Notes: generated by a model from the sequence alone, not told the origin. 64,000 bases of DNA from JADJYF01 sp050186725 (GCA_050186725.1 JBFWYG010000006.1:62001-126000); one strand, 5' to 3'. Shown: positions 38,101 through 45,053, counted from the stretch's first letter. Numbers and translations are program-made.

Positions 38101-41100
38101 CTTCGCCAACGATGCCGTGCTGACCGGCGACATCAACGGCGGCAATGGCAACGACATCGTCAACTTCGGCACGCCGAACGCCGATCCGCCCAACCTGAAC
38201 ACCGATAAGTCACGGCTGATTGGCCGCATCGACCTCGGCGCCGGCGCTGGCGACCGGCTGGACATCAGCGGCTCGAATCTCTTTACCGCGGTCGCGGTGG
38301 ACTCGGTGGTCTCGGCCAACGGCCGTTCGGGCACCATTACCGGCATCGAAGGCGATCCCGACCTGCTGAGCGACGGCTTCGCCGGCGTGGACGATCTGCG
38401 CGGCAATGGCAAGGGCGCCATCGTCGGCGCCAACGCCGCGACCTTCTGGCGCGTCACCGGCACCAACCGCGGCGAGTTCTCGACCAGCAGCGGCGACATC
38501 GGCGCGCCGGGCGCGGCGGCCGGCGCCAACGGCGCCTCGACCTTCATCAACTTCGCGATCCGCGGCGGCACGGCGGCCGACACCTACATCTTCGACAGCG
38601 CCGGCTTCATCGAGATCGGCATCACCGACACCGGCGGCGCGAACGTGCTGGTCGGCAGCGCGGGCGCCGACACCTTCACCCTGACCGGCGCGCGCACCGT
38701 GGACTTCAACGTCAACGGCAGCGGCAACACCACCACCGTCGAAGCGCTGGCCGGCTCGCTGGACATCGATGGCTCGGTGACGACCCTGCGCTTCCCGGGG
38801 GACACCGGCAACGACAGCTTCGTATTCAGCGGCAACACCAACTGGCGCGGCGCGCTCAATGGCGGCGGTGGCGTCGACACGCTCGATCTCACGGCGCGCA
38901 CCCAGGCGGCCACCGCCACTGTCAGCGGCATCAACGCCCAGGGCCTGGTGTCGACCAACGCCGATTTCGCCGGCGAGTTCCGCAACATCGAAGTGCTGAA
39001 CAGCGGCGCGGGCGATGACGTCATCACGCTGGCCGTCGACCCGACCGGTAACGCCACCAGCATCGACACCGGCGCCGGCATCGACGAGATCCGCTCCACC
39101 GTCGACGCCACCTGGGTCGTGACCGGCGACGGCGTCGGCGTGATCCGCGCAGGCAATGGGCCGGGGGCGGCCAACCAGGTGCAGTTCAGCGGCCTCGAGA
39201 ACCTGACTTCGACCGGTGACGCCACGCTCACCTTGCCGAGCAGCGCGGGCGCGGCCGCCTCGCTCGCCGGCGCGTTCACCGCGGATCGCGTGACGCTGAC
39301 ACCAGGCGCGGTCTTCACCGGCGATCTTGGCCTGCGCATCGACGCGCCCGTCACCAGCAACGGTTCGCTGACGCTCAACCTGGGCAACGGCAACCTGGAG
39401 ATGCGTGACAGCCTGACGGTGAACGGCAACTTCCGCATGGTCGGTCCCTTTGGTGATTTCCAGGCGGTCAACACCACCGGCAGCCAGACCTACGTCGGCG
39501 AGGCGCAACTGAACGGCAACCTGAACGCCGGTGGCGACTTGAGCTTCAGCACCTTCCTGACCATCGTCGGCAATGTCGCGCTGAATTCGGCCACCAACGT
39601 GTTCGACTTCAACGGCGAGGTGCAGGGCAATACCGACGCGGTGCTGTCCATCGTGCCGACCGCCAACACCGACATGTTCATCGATCTCGAGGACGGCCCG
39701 GGCCACATCGCCGCGGACCGCTTCGACACCTTCCGCGGCACGCTCGTGATCGGCGGCCTGTTCGAGGCGACACCGGACCGCGATCTGCTGGCCGGCACAC
39801 TGCGCTCCGCGCCGGCCGACTACATCACTGTCAGCAGTTCGCTCGTCACGGGCGGAGATCTCATGCTGGTCGGCAGCACCGTGGACTTCAGCCAGGGCGT
39901 CGGCCTCGAGATCGGCAGCACCGCCACCACCGGCGGCGACGTGGCGATCCTCGCGCTCGGCGACGCGATCCAGGTCGGCAACAACGGCGTGACGGGCGGC
40001 GTGGCGCTCGGCAACATCACCGGCACGCCTGGCAGCACCACCATGCGCTTCCTCGGCAACCGCGTGATGCTCGCCGCGCGCGGCGAGATCCAGAACTCGA
40101 CCAACATGATCATGGCCCTCGCCGGCGGCGAGGTGCTGGTCGCGCAGAGCTCGCAGGCGGTCCAGCAACAGGTCAACTTCAACGTGCAGTCGAACGCGAC
40201 GCCGTCGACCGAGAACGTCACGGACACCGCGCTCGTGGTCTCGCTCGGCCAGATCCCCGGCGCGCAGATCACTTCGCCGACCGGGCTGTTCCAGAACGCC
40301 CGGGTGTTCTTCCCCAACCCGGCGGCGATCATCACCATCCTGCAGGCCGTGGCCTTCGTCGATTCGTCGCTGTTCGAGGAAGACCTCTCGCTGTTCGGCG
40401 TGATCGGCGACGGCATCGCCAAGTCGCTGGACCAGTGCGAGGACGCCGAGGGCTGCGCGCCCAGCGTCACCGCCGAGCAGCTCGCCGAGCTGATCGGCGG
40501 CATCGACGCGCGCATCGCCACGCTCGAGAAGGAGCTGGCGTCGGGCGATATCGACCGCGCCAAGGGCGAGACCCTGCTGGCGCGCTACCGCGCCGAGCGC
40601 AAGAACTACACCGACTACCAGGCGCAGCTCGAGGCCTACCTCGCGCGGCAGGCCGAGGAGCAGAGCGGCGGCGACGAGTTCGATGACGTGTTCGAGGCGG
40701 AGGAGACCCCGGACGGCGCGCCGGCCGCGCCTGCCGAGGAGGGCGCCGCGCCCGACGCCGAGGAGGCGCCTTCGCTGGAGGAGAACAGTGAGGACTTGTT
40801 CGCCCCGCTCGAGGACAGCCCGGCGCCCGAGGCGGCCCCGGCCGCGCCGGCGGCGCCGCCGGATGTGGACGAAGGCTTCGAGATGCTGGAAGACGCGGCG
40901 CCGGCCGCGGCGCCCAGCGCGCCCGCCGCCCCCGCGGTCCCGGCCGCGCCGGCCAGCGACGACGGCGGCGACGACTTCGAGGAACTCGAGGAACTGCCCG
41001 ACGCAACCCTGCTGAACGACACGCTCACCCCGGGCACCGTCAACCAGCTGGCCGGCATGCTGCGCCTCGACGCGCGCGGCGCGGTCACCTGGGAAGGCGA

Positions 41101-41134
41101 TGTGCTGCTACCCACCCTGCATCGCCGTTACTGA
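29150..41134 (+). CDS. Giant TpsA exoprotein with haemagglutination-activity (TPS) domain and about 100-residue repeats
   Basis: 3994 residues. ATG at 29150 follows AGGAGCGG. The signal peptide ends near residue 40 (PALAAP). The TPS domain (about 45-290) contains the NPNG motif (123-126), which TpsB recognises. A Gly/Ala/Thr-rich beta-helix follows. From about residue 1080 to 2970 come repeats with the core motif ENLTGT..DSFTF, GG..DSFDLGGFTLTGAIDGG and a TSTQVSGGFS end; nine units of about 300 bp are regular between 35.2 and 37.8 kb. Near the C-terminus come the only Cys I found (CEDAEGC, 3763-3769), a helical stretch, an acidic Ala/Pro/Glu region and LLPTLHRRY. Likely a large surface or released adhesin. 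No protease, toxin or RTX secretion signal seen; DGADTF-type motifs resemble Ca-binding beta-rolls. Confidence 0.93.
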   Translation: MSTQDSRPVTAAAFTRFSLKPIARSVQLALLAGVAAPALAAPTGGQVRAGSADISTPARGMTVINQRSQRAAIDWRSFDVARNETVRFNQPNAKASALNRIFDQKPSEIFGQIKSNGEVILLNPNGVFFKPGAEVRVGSLIAAAMNVGIDDFMRGRYRLEAQAGSDGRVLNQGRIEAAPGGDVALLGRTVANEGVIVATAGRVSLLAGEKTTVDFDGDGLLRFSVDEVVVENARKLADQVTNTGEIRADGGQILITARAAEGVFKHAINNGGLIQAGRIDKQGGKVRLTGLGPGASVLNTGTLDASAADIDSRGGRVVVAADTIEQRGRVRADAAGDRGGSVKLVGKSRVMLGEGSEVSVTSAAAKGGTVKAAGEQLELNFDAEVDASGARGGGQVLLGGGARGEASSVPNATTTFVGGAARIAADATVSGDGGEVVVWADGSTWFYGQISAKGGPAGGDGGFVEVSGRQNLLYRGQVDATAPQGAKGTLLLDPTTLTIIDAATGGEEDAELPDILEADDAPGGANTVSWGEIVAQGAAADIVLEATNDITINDVTGAAGGAITANDLVTLPLDNGSLTLRSVSGDIVFNDVNDVIRTEGGAIAIQAGGSVTLGGFDTTGVGGAESGDLSISTGAGGSLGGVIDLGSGTLTVAVTAGTLTQGATADIVGDADVIKSGSGVLVLAAVGNSYTGDTDITAGTLRLGDADVLPNTTDVTIDTLATFDLNDFSEAVASVSGNASATLDMGSASLIASGNLDLRGTNILIAGGAGDTALTAGGTLQLDDITKTNTGDLTLTATGGIELGDDVSVQAGALVLASSFTASGDLTASTNITFQGNGTFDGATQTVTATAGNITDAAGQVQSKTSAGNLVLNAGGDIGVSAANRLGVAVTGGGVLRVNAANVFAESASTLTVDALTTSGAGANSVNIATTGTAALSLTGSNSANLANDSITLSAAGDLTISTSNALAGATVALTAGTGVATATLDLNAVVSGTTSVSLTGAAAASTLDLAGLSGALTITASGDGTGNITGGLTASYSGIDALVGGTGVDTLVGFTNYSITGSNSGTATTPGTMAWSGIENLTGTAGDNVFTLNGGSLSGVIDGLGETTADKIAGYTTYVVNAANGGTATAAAVTTNWQGIEDLDGSAGADSFTLAAGGSLRRLDALGDDDTVTLTGAASVTTMVLGSGNDTLDLSGFALTTGVDGGTGTNTIQGATAFTINAVDGGSTGSTNFSLFQNVSGTTGADTFTISAGGRLTGTLDGLGDNDLLQGSAAYTLSGANSGTFGATPTNWQNIESLTGTTGSDTFVVAGGSVSGTVDGAGGSDTLRSDTLYMITGANIGSSSAVTAWQSIENLEGTTGADTFTFNAGGSITGTASGLAGDDVFNLAGAVGGSMLGGDGADTFTLTAATTTALNGGNDGDSFNLAGFTLTGAINGNTGVTTGSESDTITGATTYVGTGAGSGTSTQISGGWSNIENLTGTSGVDSFTFNSGGSISGTVSGLGGNDTFSLAGVVNGTMSGGDGADTFTLTANSTSTLAGGNDADTFALGNFTLTGSINGGTGASTGSDSDTVSGAPNYTITGANSGTSTRVTLGWSEVENLTGSSASDTFTFTTGTLSGTIDGLGDAFALSGGEVSNRGDDIIGNTAYTIDGAGQGTAGSATPTSFVNIESLTGSLGADTFTFQANGALTGNASGSVGADAFVVDGDSSAHALEGNSGNDTFTFQTGSTTFTGDVYGETEGVSGNFADLNTFVFKNRARLIGDLNGGTETGAGSENDVLDFSQSAILNTINVVTSTGNVTEFSLNLEGESVKIISGTITDTLQPTPPAGIFTSGFVNAFWYITGVNTGFVSDSLANLETLVAGGVESFTSVDAISGGTGNDVFIFLSGGRMTATVSGGGGSDSLVGSIGIDAFTVTGSTSVTVNIDVSGANLATAFSGIANIDGSAGLGGGGAADARFGDVGNDTITVTGQTWAGQIKGGGGTDTLVGATQYTVNAANAGTSTAITGGWSEVEILTGTSGVDSFTFAAGGALTGIASGLGGADVFTLTGAASAATLSGGDDADSFDLGGFALTGAIDGGNGGTDTDTVSNATNFTLTGADSGTSTQVSGGFTEVENLTGTTGADSFVFNAGSSLSGTASGGAGADSFVLAGNASALSLTGGSEADSFDLGGFTLTGAIAGGTESDTLLGSDTYVVTASNTGTSPDVSLGWSAVENLTGTAGADSFTFNAGSQLGGTADGLAGVDVFTLAGTASVTLIQGGDDGDTFDLGGFTLTGVVNGGSGGTDDDLVTGADNFTVTGADTGTSGRVSGGFSEIENLTGTSGSDSFTFNAGSALTGDARGASGTDTFTLAGNASAGRLIGGAGSDTFNLAGFTLTGQVDGTAGDSDVLTGANNYVVTGTDSGTSTQVSGGFSNVENLTGTAGVDSFSFDAGAALTGTASGLAGADTFTLNGSASSASLSGGSESDSFVLNGFTLTGAIDGGANTDTLSGADNYTLTLANGGTSTLVSGGFSNVENLTGTAGDDTFDVGTGSITGTLDGLGGDDLLTGSTSYTVTGSDTGAATGVTLWQNIENLTGTNGNDSFTFNAGSALSGDARGASGTDTFTLAGNASAGQLIGGAGSDTFNLAGFTLTGQVDGTAGDSDVLTGANNYVVTGTDSGTSTQVSGGFSNVENLTGTAGVDSFTFTAGGQLTGTADGLGNADSFVLGGNASAGLLQGGAGDDSVDLGGFTLTGAVDGGANNDTLTGADNYTLTGANAGTSSRASGGFSNVENLTGTGGADTFTFQGGSSLTGTAAGGGGADSFVLTGNASAGSLTGNGGDDTFDLGGATLTGSIDGGSAGSDVLRGSDNYILTGVNSGTSSDVSGAFTDIENLTGTAGNDTFTVNGGTLSGTVNGLGGAGDRIVGDTSYVINGPNSGFSGALTAFVNIKSLSGTGGADTFNFQGGSLAGAADGLGGADTFNITASGGAATMQLNGGDNDDVFNFANDAVLTGDINGGNGNDIVNFGTPNADPPNLNTDKSRLIGRIDLGAGAGDRLDISGSNLFTAVAVDSVVSANGRSGTITGIEGDPDLLSDGFAGVDDLRGNGKGAIVGANAATFWRVTGTNRGEFSTSSGDIGAPGAAAGANGASTFINFAIRGGTAADTYIFDSAGFIEIGITDTGGANVLVGSAGADTFTLTGARTVDFNVNGSGNTTTVEALAGSLDIDGSVTTLRFPGDTGNDSFVFSGNTNWRGALNGGGGVDTLDLTARTQAATATVSGINAQGLVSTNADFAGEFRNIEVLNSGAGDDVITLAVDPTGNATSIDTGAGIDEIRSTVDATWVVTGDGVGVIRAGNGPGAANQVQFSGLENLTSTGDATLTLPSSAGAAASLAGAFTADRVTLTPGAVFTGDLGLRIDAPVTSNGSLTLNLGNGNLEMRDSLTVNGNFRMVGPFGDFQAVNTTGSQTYVGEAQLNGNLNAGGDLSFSTFLTIVGNVALNSATNVFDFNGEVQGNTDAVLSIVPTANTDMFIDLEDGPGHIAADRFDTFRGTLVIGGLFEATPDRDLLAGTLRSAPADYITVSSSLVTGGDLMLVGSTVDFSQGVGLEIGSTATTGGDVAILALGDAIQVGNNGVTGGVALGNITGTPGSTTMRFLGNRVMLAARGEIQNSTNMIMALAGGEVLVAQSSQAVQQQVNFNVQSNATPSTENVTDTALVVSLGQIPGAQITSPTGLFQNARVFFPNPAAIITILQAVAFVDSSLFEEDLSLFGVIGDGIAKSLDQCEDAEGCAPSVTAEQLAELIGGIDARIATLEKELASGDIDRAKGETLLARYRAERKNYTDYQAQLEAYLARQAEEQSGGDEFDDVFEAEETPDGAPAAPAEEGAAPDAEEAPSLEENSEDLFAPLEDSPAPEAAPAAPAAPPDVDEGFEMLEDAAPAAAPSAPAAPAVPAAPASDDGGDDFEELEELPDATLLNDTLTPGTVNQLAGMLRLDARGAVTWEGDVLLPTLHRRY
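36163..36433 (+). repeat. Near-identical duplicated segment in tpsA, copy 1
   Basis: About 270 bp repeated at 36931-37201 with an offset of 768 bp (256 codons). By eye the two copies differ at two positions (a CGG/CAG Arg-Gln change and a silent CAG/CAA). The offset is two full units plus one short unit, so this is a recent duplication or gene conversion within an older repeat array. Confidence 0.85.
36931..37201 (+). repeat. Near-identical duplicated segment in tpsA, copy 2
   Basis: Second copy of the segment at 36163-36433. It shares that block's habit of using ACG for Thr and GCG for Ala, unlike the ACC/GCC usage of units on either side. Confidence 0.85.
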
Positions 41135-41137
41135 GTC

Positions 41138-41887
41138 ATGAACGCACAAGCACTGCCGCTCCTGTACCGCAACGTCACGCCGCTCAGCCGCGAGCGCCAC
41201 GGCGACTGGTTCATCGATCCCGACCAGGGCTACGCCTTCGCCGCCGGCACCAACTCGGTGTTCCTGACGGTGAGCGAGTTCGCGATCGCGGCGCGCGAGT
41301 TCGCCATCGTGTTCGCGCGCGACACGGTCGGCACCGCGGTGCCCGCGGTGCTGCTGGGGCTCGCCAACGACAGCAACCTGATGATTGGCGAGGACGGCGC
41401 CTGGCGCGGGCAGTACGTGCCGGCCTACCTGCGGCGCTACCCGTTCATCCTGGCCGGGCAGGGCGAGACCAGCGAGCAGTACACGGTGTGCGTCGACGAG
41501 TCCTACAGCGGCTTCAACACCGCCGCCGAGGGCGAGCGCCTGCTCGCCGAGGACGGCGCCCAGGGCCCCCACCTCGCGGCCCGCCTGGAGTTCCTGAAGG
41601 ACTACCTGAACGCCTCGCAGCTGACCGCCAAATTTTGTGAAGCGCTGACCGCGGCCGACCTGCTGGATTCCACCCAGGCGAATATTTCCCTAAACTCGGG
41701 GGGACAGTTCCAACTCGGCGGCTTCTATTGCGTGACGCGCGAGCGCCTGCTGAAGATGCCGCCGGACCGGCTGAAGTTCTTCCTCGAACAGGGTTACCTG
41801 GATCTCATCTACCTGCACATGCACTCGCTGGCGAACATGGACAAGCTGATGCGCCTGGTGGACAAGCCGGCGGCGGCCCAGGGCTGA
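41138..41887 (+). CDS. SapC family protein
   Basis: 249 residues, starting 3 bases after the tpsA stop, so certainly in the same transcript. It matches SapC-family proteins, named after a Campylobacter surface-layer gene: LLYRNVTPLSRERHGDWFI at the start, EFAIAAREFAIVFA, YVPAYLRRYPFILAG, and the conserved C-terminal GGFYCVTRERL and YLDLIYLHMHSLANMDKL. No signal peptide, so it is probably cytoplasmic. The family's function is not established; its position suggests a role in making, exporting or modifying the TpsA exoprotein. Confidence 0.9.
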   Translation: MNAQALPLLYRNVTPLSRERHGDWFIDPDQGYAFAAGTNSVFLTVSEFAIAAREFAIVFARDTVGTAVPAVLLGLANDSNLMIGEDGAWRGQYVPAYLRRYPFILAGQGETSEQYTVCVDESYSGFNTAAEGERLLAEDGAQGPHLAARLEFLKDYLNASQLTAKFCEALTAADLLDSTQANISLNSGGQFQLGGFYCVTRERLLKMPPDRLKFFLEQGYLDLIYLHMHSLANMDKLMRLVDKPAAAQG

Positions 41888-41897
41888 GCGACGCACC

Positions 41898-42155
41898 ATG
41901 CGGCTGGCCGGGGTCAACGCCACCACACGCATCGGCGCCGCGCTGGACGCGAGCTACGGGCGTCACGGCGGGCGCGATGCGCGCGCCGCGCGGCCGGCCG
42001 AGGGCGCGACGGCCCACGTACGCACCCCGGAGTTCGCCGCGCGGCCCTCGAGTTCGTCCAGTTCCCCGGCCGCGCTGCTCGGCGCGATGATCGACCGCAT
42101 GGGCGGCGCCGCCGCCTCCCGACCCAAGGGCAGCTACGTCAACCTGCGCGTCTGA
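41898..42155 (+). CDS. Small hypothetical protein at the end of the TPS operon
   Basis: 85 residues, 10 bases after sapC on the same strand. I recognise no family. The middle is Arg/Ala/Ser-rich low complexity; the C-terminus (AALLGAMIDRMGG then SRPKGSYVNLRV) looks more like a constrained motif. No membrane segment. ATG is preceded only by a weak purine stretch. Its position supports it as a gene; the composition is also what GC-rich non-coding DNA would give. Confidence 0.5.
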   Translation: MRLAGVNATTRIGAALDASYGRHGGRDARAARPAEGATAHVRTPEFAARPSSSSSSPAALLGAMIDRMGGAAASRPKGSYVNLRV

Positions 42156-42202
42156 GGGCGACAGGCAGCAGAACGGTCAGCGCCTCCGTTTCGACACCAG
42201 CA

Positions 42203-42230
42203 GGGACAGACCCCGTGCGGGGTCTGTCCC
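42203..42230. repeat. Perfect GGGACAGACCCC hairpin between convergent genes
   Basis: GGGACAGACCCC and its exact complement with a 4-base loop (GTGC). It lies between the end of the TPS operon and the convergent Sel1 gene. Same family as 45054-45110 and 61206-61238. No T-tract on either side, but the stem could still stop transcription from both directions. Confidence 0.85.
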
Positions 42231-42252
42231 TTCATGTACCACCCACTACACC

Positions 42253-42325
42253 GTCACCCCTGCGAAAGCAGGGGTCCATCGGCGGTCGGCGAAGCCCATG
42301 AGGTCCCGCTTGCGCGGGAATGACA
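42253..42325. repeat. REP-like inverted repeat pair (CCCCTGCGAAAGCAGGGG type)
   Basis: Two small hairpins, CCCCTGCGAAAGCAGGGG and CCCGCTTGCGCGGG, in inverted orientation with flanks GTCA and TGAC. This is the widespread proteobacterial repeat of the form GTCATTCCCGCG-x-CGCGGGAATCC. No coding potential. Confidence 0.75.
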
Positions 42326-42357
42326 GAGCAGAACGGCCCGGCTCCACCGTCCTTCGC

Positions 42358-42861
42358 TTACTGTTGCACCGACGTCGACTTAGGCGTGATGCCGAATCGC
42401 CCGATCAGGTCGCGCGCCAGCTTGTCGGCCTGCACCCGTTCCTCGGCGGAGAGTTGGCCCTCGGTCTTGGCGAGCGCCTCGCCCGCCTTGCGGTTGCCGA
42501 GGTGGGCGGCGGTCGCGTACCAGCCGTAGGCGTATTCCAGGTCGCGCGGCACGCCGGCGCCGCGTTCATAGAGCGTGCCGAGGCGGAACTGGGCGTCGCC
42601 CACGCCCTTCTCGGCGGCCTTGCGGTACCACTCGGCGGCGGCCTTGGCATCCTCGGCCACGCCCTGTCCGCGCTCGTACATGCGACCGAGGAAGTATTGC
42701 GAATAGGCGTGGTCGGAGTTCTCCGCCAGCGGCACGAAGATCTTCAGCGCGTCGTCGAACTTGCCCGCCATCAGGGCCACCACGCCGTCGTTGAAGTCGG
42801 CCCGGGCGTGCATGCTGACGAGCAGCAGCAGGCTCGCGAACAGGCGTCTCAATAGGTGCAT
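42358..42861 (-). CDS. Exported Sel1-repeat protein
   Basis: 167 residues. A signal peptide (about 1-22, LLRRLFASLLLLVSMHARA) is followed by Sel1-like helical repeats: YSQYFLGRMYERGQGVAEDAKAAAEWYRKAAEKG, then DAQFRLGTLYERGAGVPRDLEYAYGWYATAAHLG. The end (ALAKTEGQLSAEERVQADKLARDL) is a common tail of secreted Sel1 proteins. ATG at 42861 follows GGGGAGAG. Probably a periplasmic protein-interaction module; partner unknown. It is divergent from leuC. Confidence 0.9.
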   Translation of the reverse strand: MHLLRRLFASLLLLVSMHARADFNDGVVALMAGKFDDALKIFVPLAENSDHAYSQYFLGRMYERGQGVAEDAKAAAEWYRKAAEKGVGDAQFRLGTLYERGAGVPRDLEYAYGWYATAAHLGNRKAGEALAKTEGQLSAEERVQADKLARDLIGRFGITPKSTSVQQ

Positions 42862-42992
42862 GAATCTCTCCCCGCAAGGCCGCGGCGCGGCGCGCCGCAT
42901 CTTACCGGACCCGGGCCGCGGCTGCCCATGCGCGGCGCTGCGGCACGTGGCGCGATGGTAGACTAGCCGCCCTTCGCAAGCAGGGCGCTTCC

Positions 42993-44393
42993 ATGACCGG
43001 CAGAACACTCTACGACAAGCTCTGGCAATCGCACGTCGTGCGCGCCTTCGACGACGGCACCGCGCTGGTCTACATCGACCGCCACATCGCCCACGAGGTC
43101 ACCACGCCGCAGGCCTTCGAAGGCCTGGAGCTGGCCGCCCGTCAGCCGTGGCGCGTGACCGCGACCAAGGCGGTGTCGGATCACAACGTGCCGACGGTCG
43201 ACGTCACCAACATCACCGACCCCATCGCGCGCGTGCAACTCGACACCCTGGCGGCCAACTGCCGCAAGTACGGCATCCTGCATCACGACATCGGCGACGT
43301 GCGCCAGGGCATCGTGCACGTCACCGGCCCCGAGCAGGGCTGGAGCCTGCCCGGCATGACCATCGTCTGCGGTGACTCGCACACCGCGACCAACGGCGCG
43401 CTGGCGACGCTCGCCTTCGGCATCGGCACCTCCGAAGTCGAGCACGTGTTCGCCACCCAGTGCCTGATGCTGCGCAAGGCGAAGAACATGCGCGTCACGA
43501 TCAACGGTGCGCTCGGCCGCGGCGTGACGCCGAAGGATCTCATCCTGCACATCATCGGCGCGATCGGTACCGCGGGCGCCACCGGCCACACCATCGAATA
43601 CGCTGGGCCCGTGATCGAGGCGATGAGCATGGAAGGGCGCATGACGGTGTGCAACATGTCGATCGAGGCTGGCGGCCGCGCGGGCCTGATCGCGTGTGAC
43701 GACAAGACCCTCGAGTACGTGCGCGGCCGACCCTTCGCGCCGGGCGGCGCGGAGTGGGAGCGCGCGGTGGCCCAATGGCGCGACCTGCATTCCGATCAGG
43801 ACGCGAAGTTCGATACCGAGATCGTCATCGATGGCAGCGCCATCCAGCCGCAGGTGTCCTGGGGCACGTCCCCCGAGATGGTGGTGGCGGTCGGTGACGT
43901 GGTGCCGGACCCGGCGCGCGCGCGCGACGAGACCCAGCGTATCGGCATGCAGAACGCGCTCAAGTACATGGGGCTCGAGCCCGGTATGCCGATCACCTCC
44001 ATCCCGGTGGACAAGGTCTTCATCGGCTCCTGCACCAACTCACGCATCGAGGACCTGCGCGCCGCCGCCGAGGTGGTGCGCGGTCGCAAGCGCGCGGCCA
44101 ACGTGAAGGCGGCGCTGGTTGTGCCGGGCTCGGGCCTGGTCAAGGTCCAGGCCGAGCAGGAAGGGCTGGACAAGGTGTTCGTCGAGGCGGGCTTCGAGTG
44201 GCGCGAACCCGGCTGCTCGATGTGCTTGGGCATGAACGCCGATCAGCTCGAGCCCTACGAGCGCTGCGCGAGCACGTCCAACCGCAATTTCGAGGGTCGC
44301 CAGGGCCGCAATGGCCGCACCCACCTGGTCAGCCCCGAGATGGCCGCGGCCGCCGGCATCGCCGGGCATTTCGTCGACGTGAGGGAGTTCTGA
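42993..44393 (+). CDS. leuC: 3-isopropylmalate dehydratase large subunit
   Basis: Aconitase-family enzyme isomerising 2- to 3-isopropylmalate in leucine synthesis. 466 residues; 4Fe-4S Cys ligands are in GSCTNSRIEDL and PGCSMCLGMN, and the DHNVPTVDVTN, CGDSHTATNGA and NRNFEGRQG blocks are conserved. It is followed 2 bases later by leuD. No leuB is next to the pair; a CoA ligase is convergent instead. Confidence 0.97.
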   Translation: MTGRTLYDKLWQSHVVRAFDDGTALVYIDRHIAHEVTTPQAFEGLELAARQPWRVTATKAVSDHNVPTVDVTNITDPIARVQLDTLAANCRKYGILHHDIGDVRQGIVHVTGPEQGWSLPGMTIVCGDSHTATNGALATLAFGIGTSEVEHVFATQCLMLRKAKNMRVTINGALGRGVTPKDLILHIIGAIGTAGATGHTIEYAGPVIEAMSMEGRMTVCNMSIEAGGRAGLIACDDKTLEYVRGRPFAPGGAEWERAVAQWRDLHSDQDAKFDTEIVIDGSAIQPQVSWGTSPEMVVAVGDVVPDPARARDETQRIGMQNALKYMGLEPGMPITSIPVDKVFIGSCTNSRIEDLRAAAEVVRGRKRAANVKAALVVPGSGLVKVQAEQEGLDKVFVEAGFEWREPGCSMCLGMNADQLEPYERCASTSNRNFEGRQGRNGRTHLVSPEMAAAAGIAGHFVDVREF

Positions 44394-44395
44394 AC

Positions 44396-45034
44396 ATGCA
44401 GGCATTCACCCAGTTGCACGGGCTCGTGGTGCCCATCGATCGCCCCAACGTCGACACCGACGCGATCATCCCGAAGCAGTTCCTGAAGTCGATCAAGCGC
44501 TCGGGATTCGGACCCAACCTGTTCGACGAGTGGCGCTACCTGGACAAGGGCGAGCCCGACCAGGACTGCAGCAAGCGCCCGCTGAACCCCGACTTCGCGC
44601 TCAACCAGCCGCGTTACCAGGGCGCGGAGATCCTGCTCGCGCGCGACAACTTCGGCTGCGGCTCCTCGCGCGAGCATGCGCCCTGGGCGCTCTACGACTT
44701 CGGTATCCGCGCGCTGATCGCGCCGAGCTTCGCCGACATCTTCTACGGCAACTCGTGCAAGAACGGGCTTCTGCCGATCATCCTGCCGGAGGCGGTGGTC
44801 GACAGGCTCTTCCAGGAAGTGGCGACGACCGAGGGCTATCGCCTCGCCATCGATCTCGCTGCGCAGACGGTCAAGACCCCGGGCGACGAAGTGTTCCACT
44901 TCGAGTTCAACCAAGGCTTGAAGGACCGCCTGCTGCACGGTCTCGACGACATCGGCGTGTCGCTGCAGTACGCGGCCGACATCAAGGCCTATGAGGCGCG
45001 CAAGAAGGCGGAGTCGCCCTGGCTGTTCCGCTGA
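44396..45034 (+). CDS. leuD: 3-isopropylmalate dehydratase small subunit
   Basis: 212 residues, the swivelling domain that completes the LeuCD active site. Signature regions: PNVDTDAIIPKQFLK, DNFGCGSSREHAPWAL and FADIFYGNSCKNGLLPI. Starts 2 bases after leuC, so translation is coupled. A perfect 27-bp hairpin follows 19 bases after the stop. Confidence 0.97.
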   Translation: MQAFTQLHGLVVPIDRPNVDTDAIIPKQFLKSIKRSGFGPNLFDEWRYLDKGEPDQDCSKRPLNPDFALNQPRYQGAEILLARDNFGCGSSREHAPWALYDFGIRALIAPSFADIFYGNSCKNGLLPIILPEAVVDRLFQEVATTEGYRLAIDLAAQTVKTPGDEVFHFEFNQGLKDRLLHGLDDIGVSLQYAADIKAYEARKKAESPWLFR

Positions 45035-45053
45035 AAAACCGCGTCGCCTCCCG

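Noticed and set aside
30695..40168. Several long minus-strand open frames, some repeating every 297 bp, opposite tpsA
   Set aside because: The regular pattern simply reflects the tandem repeats of tpsA read backwards; no ribosome-binding sites or known domains.
29150..41134. RTX toxin or type I secretion substrate
   Set aside because: GG-x-G-x-D-like motifs occur, but the protein has a Sec signal, a TPS domain and an adjacent TpsB; no HlyB/TolC-type genes adjoin it.
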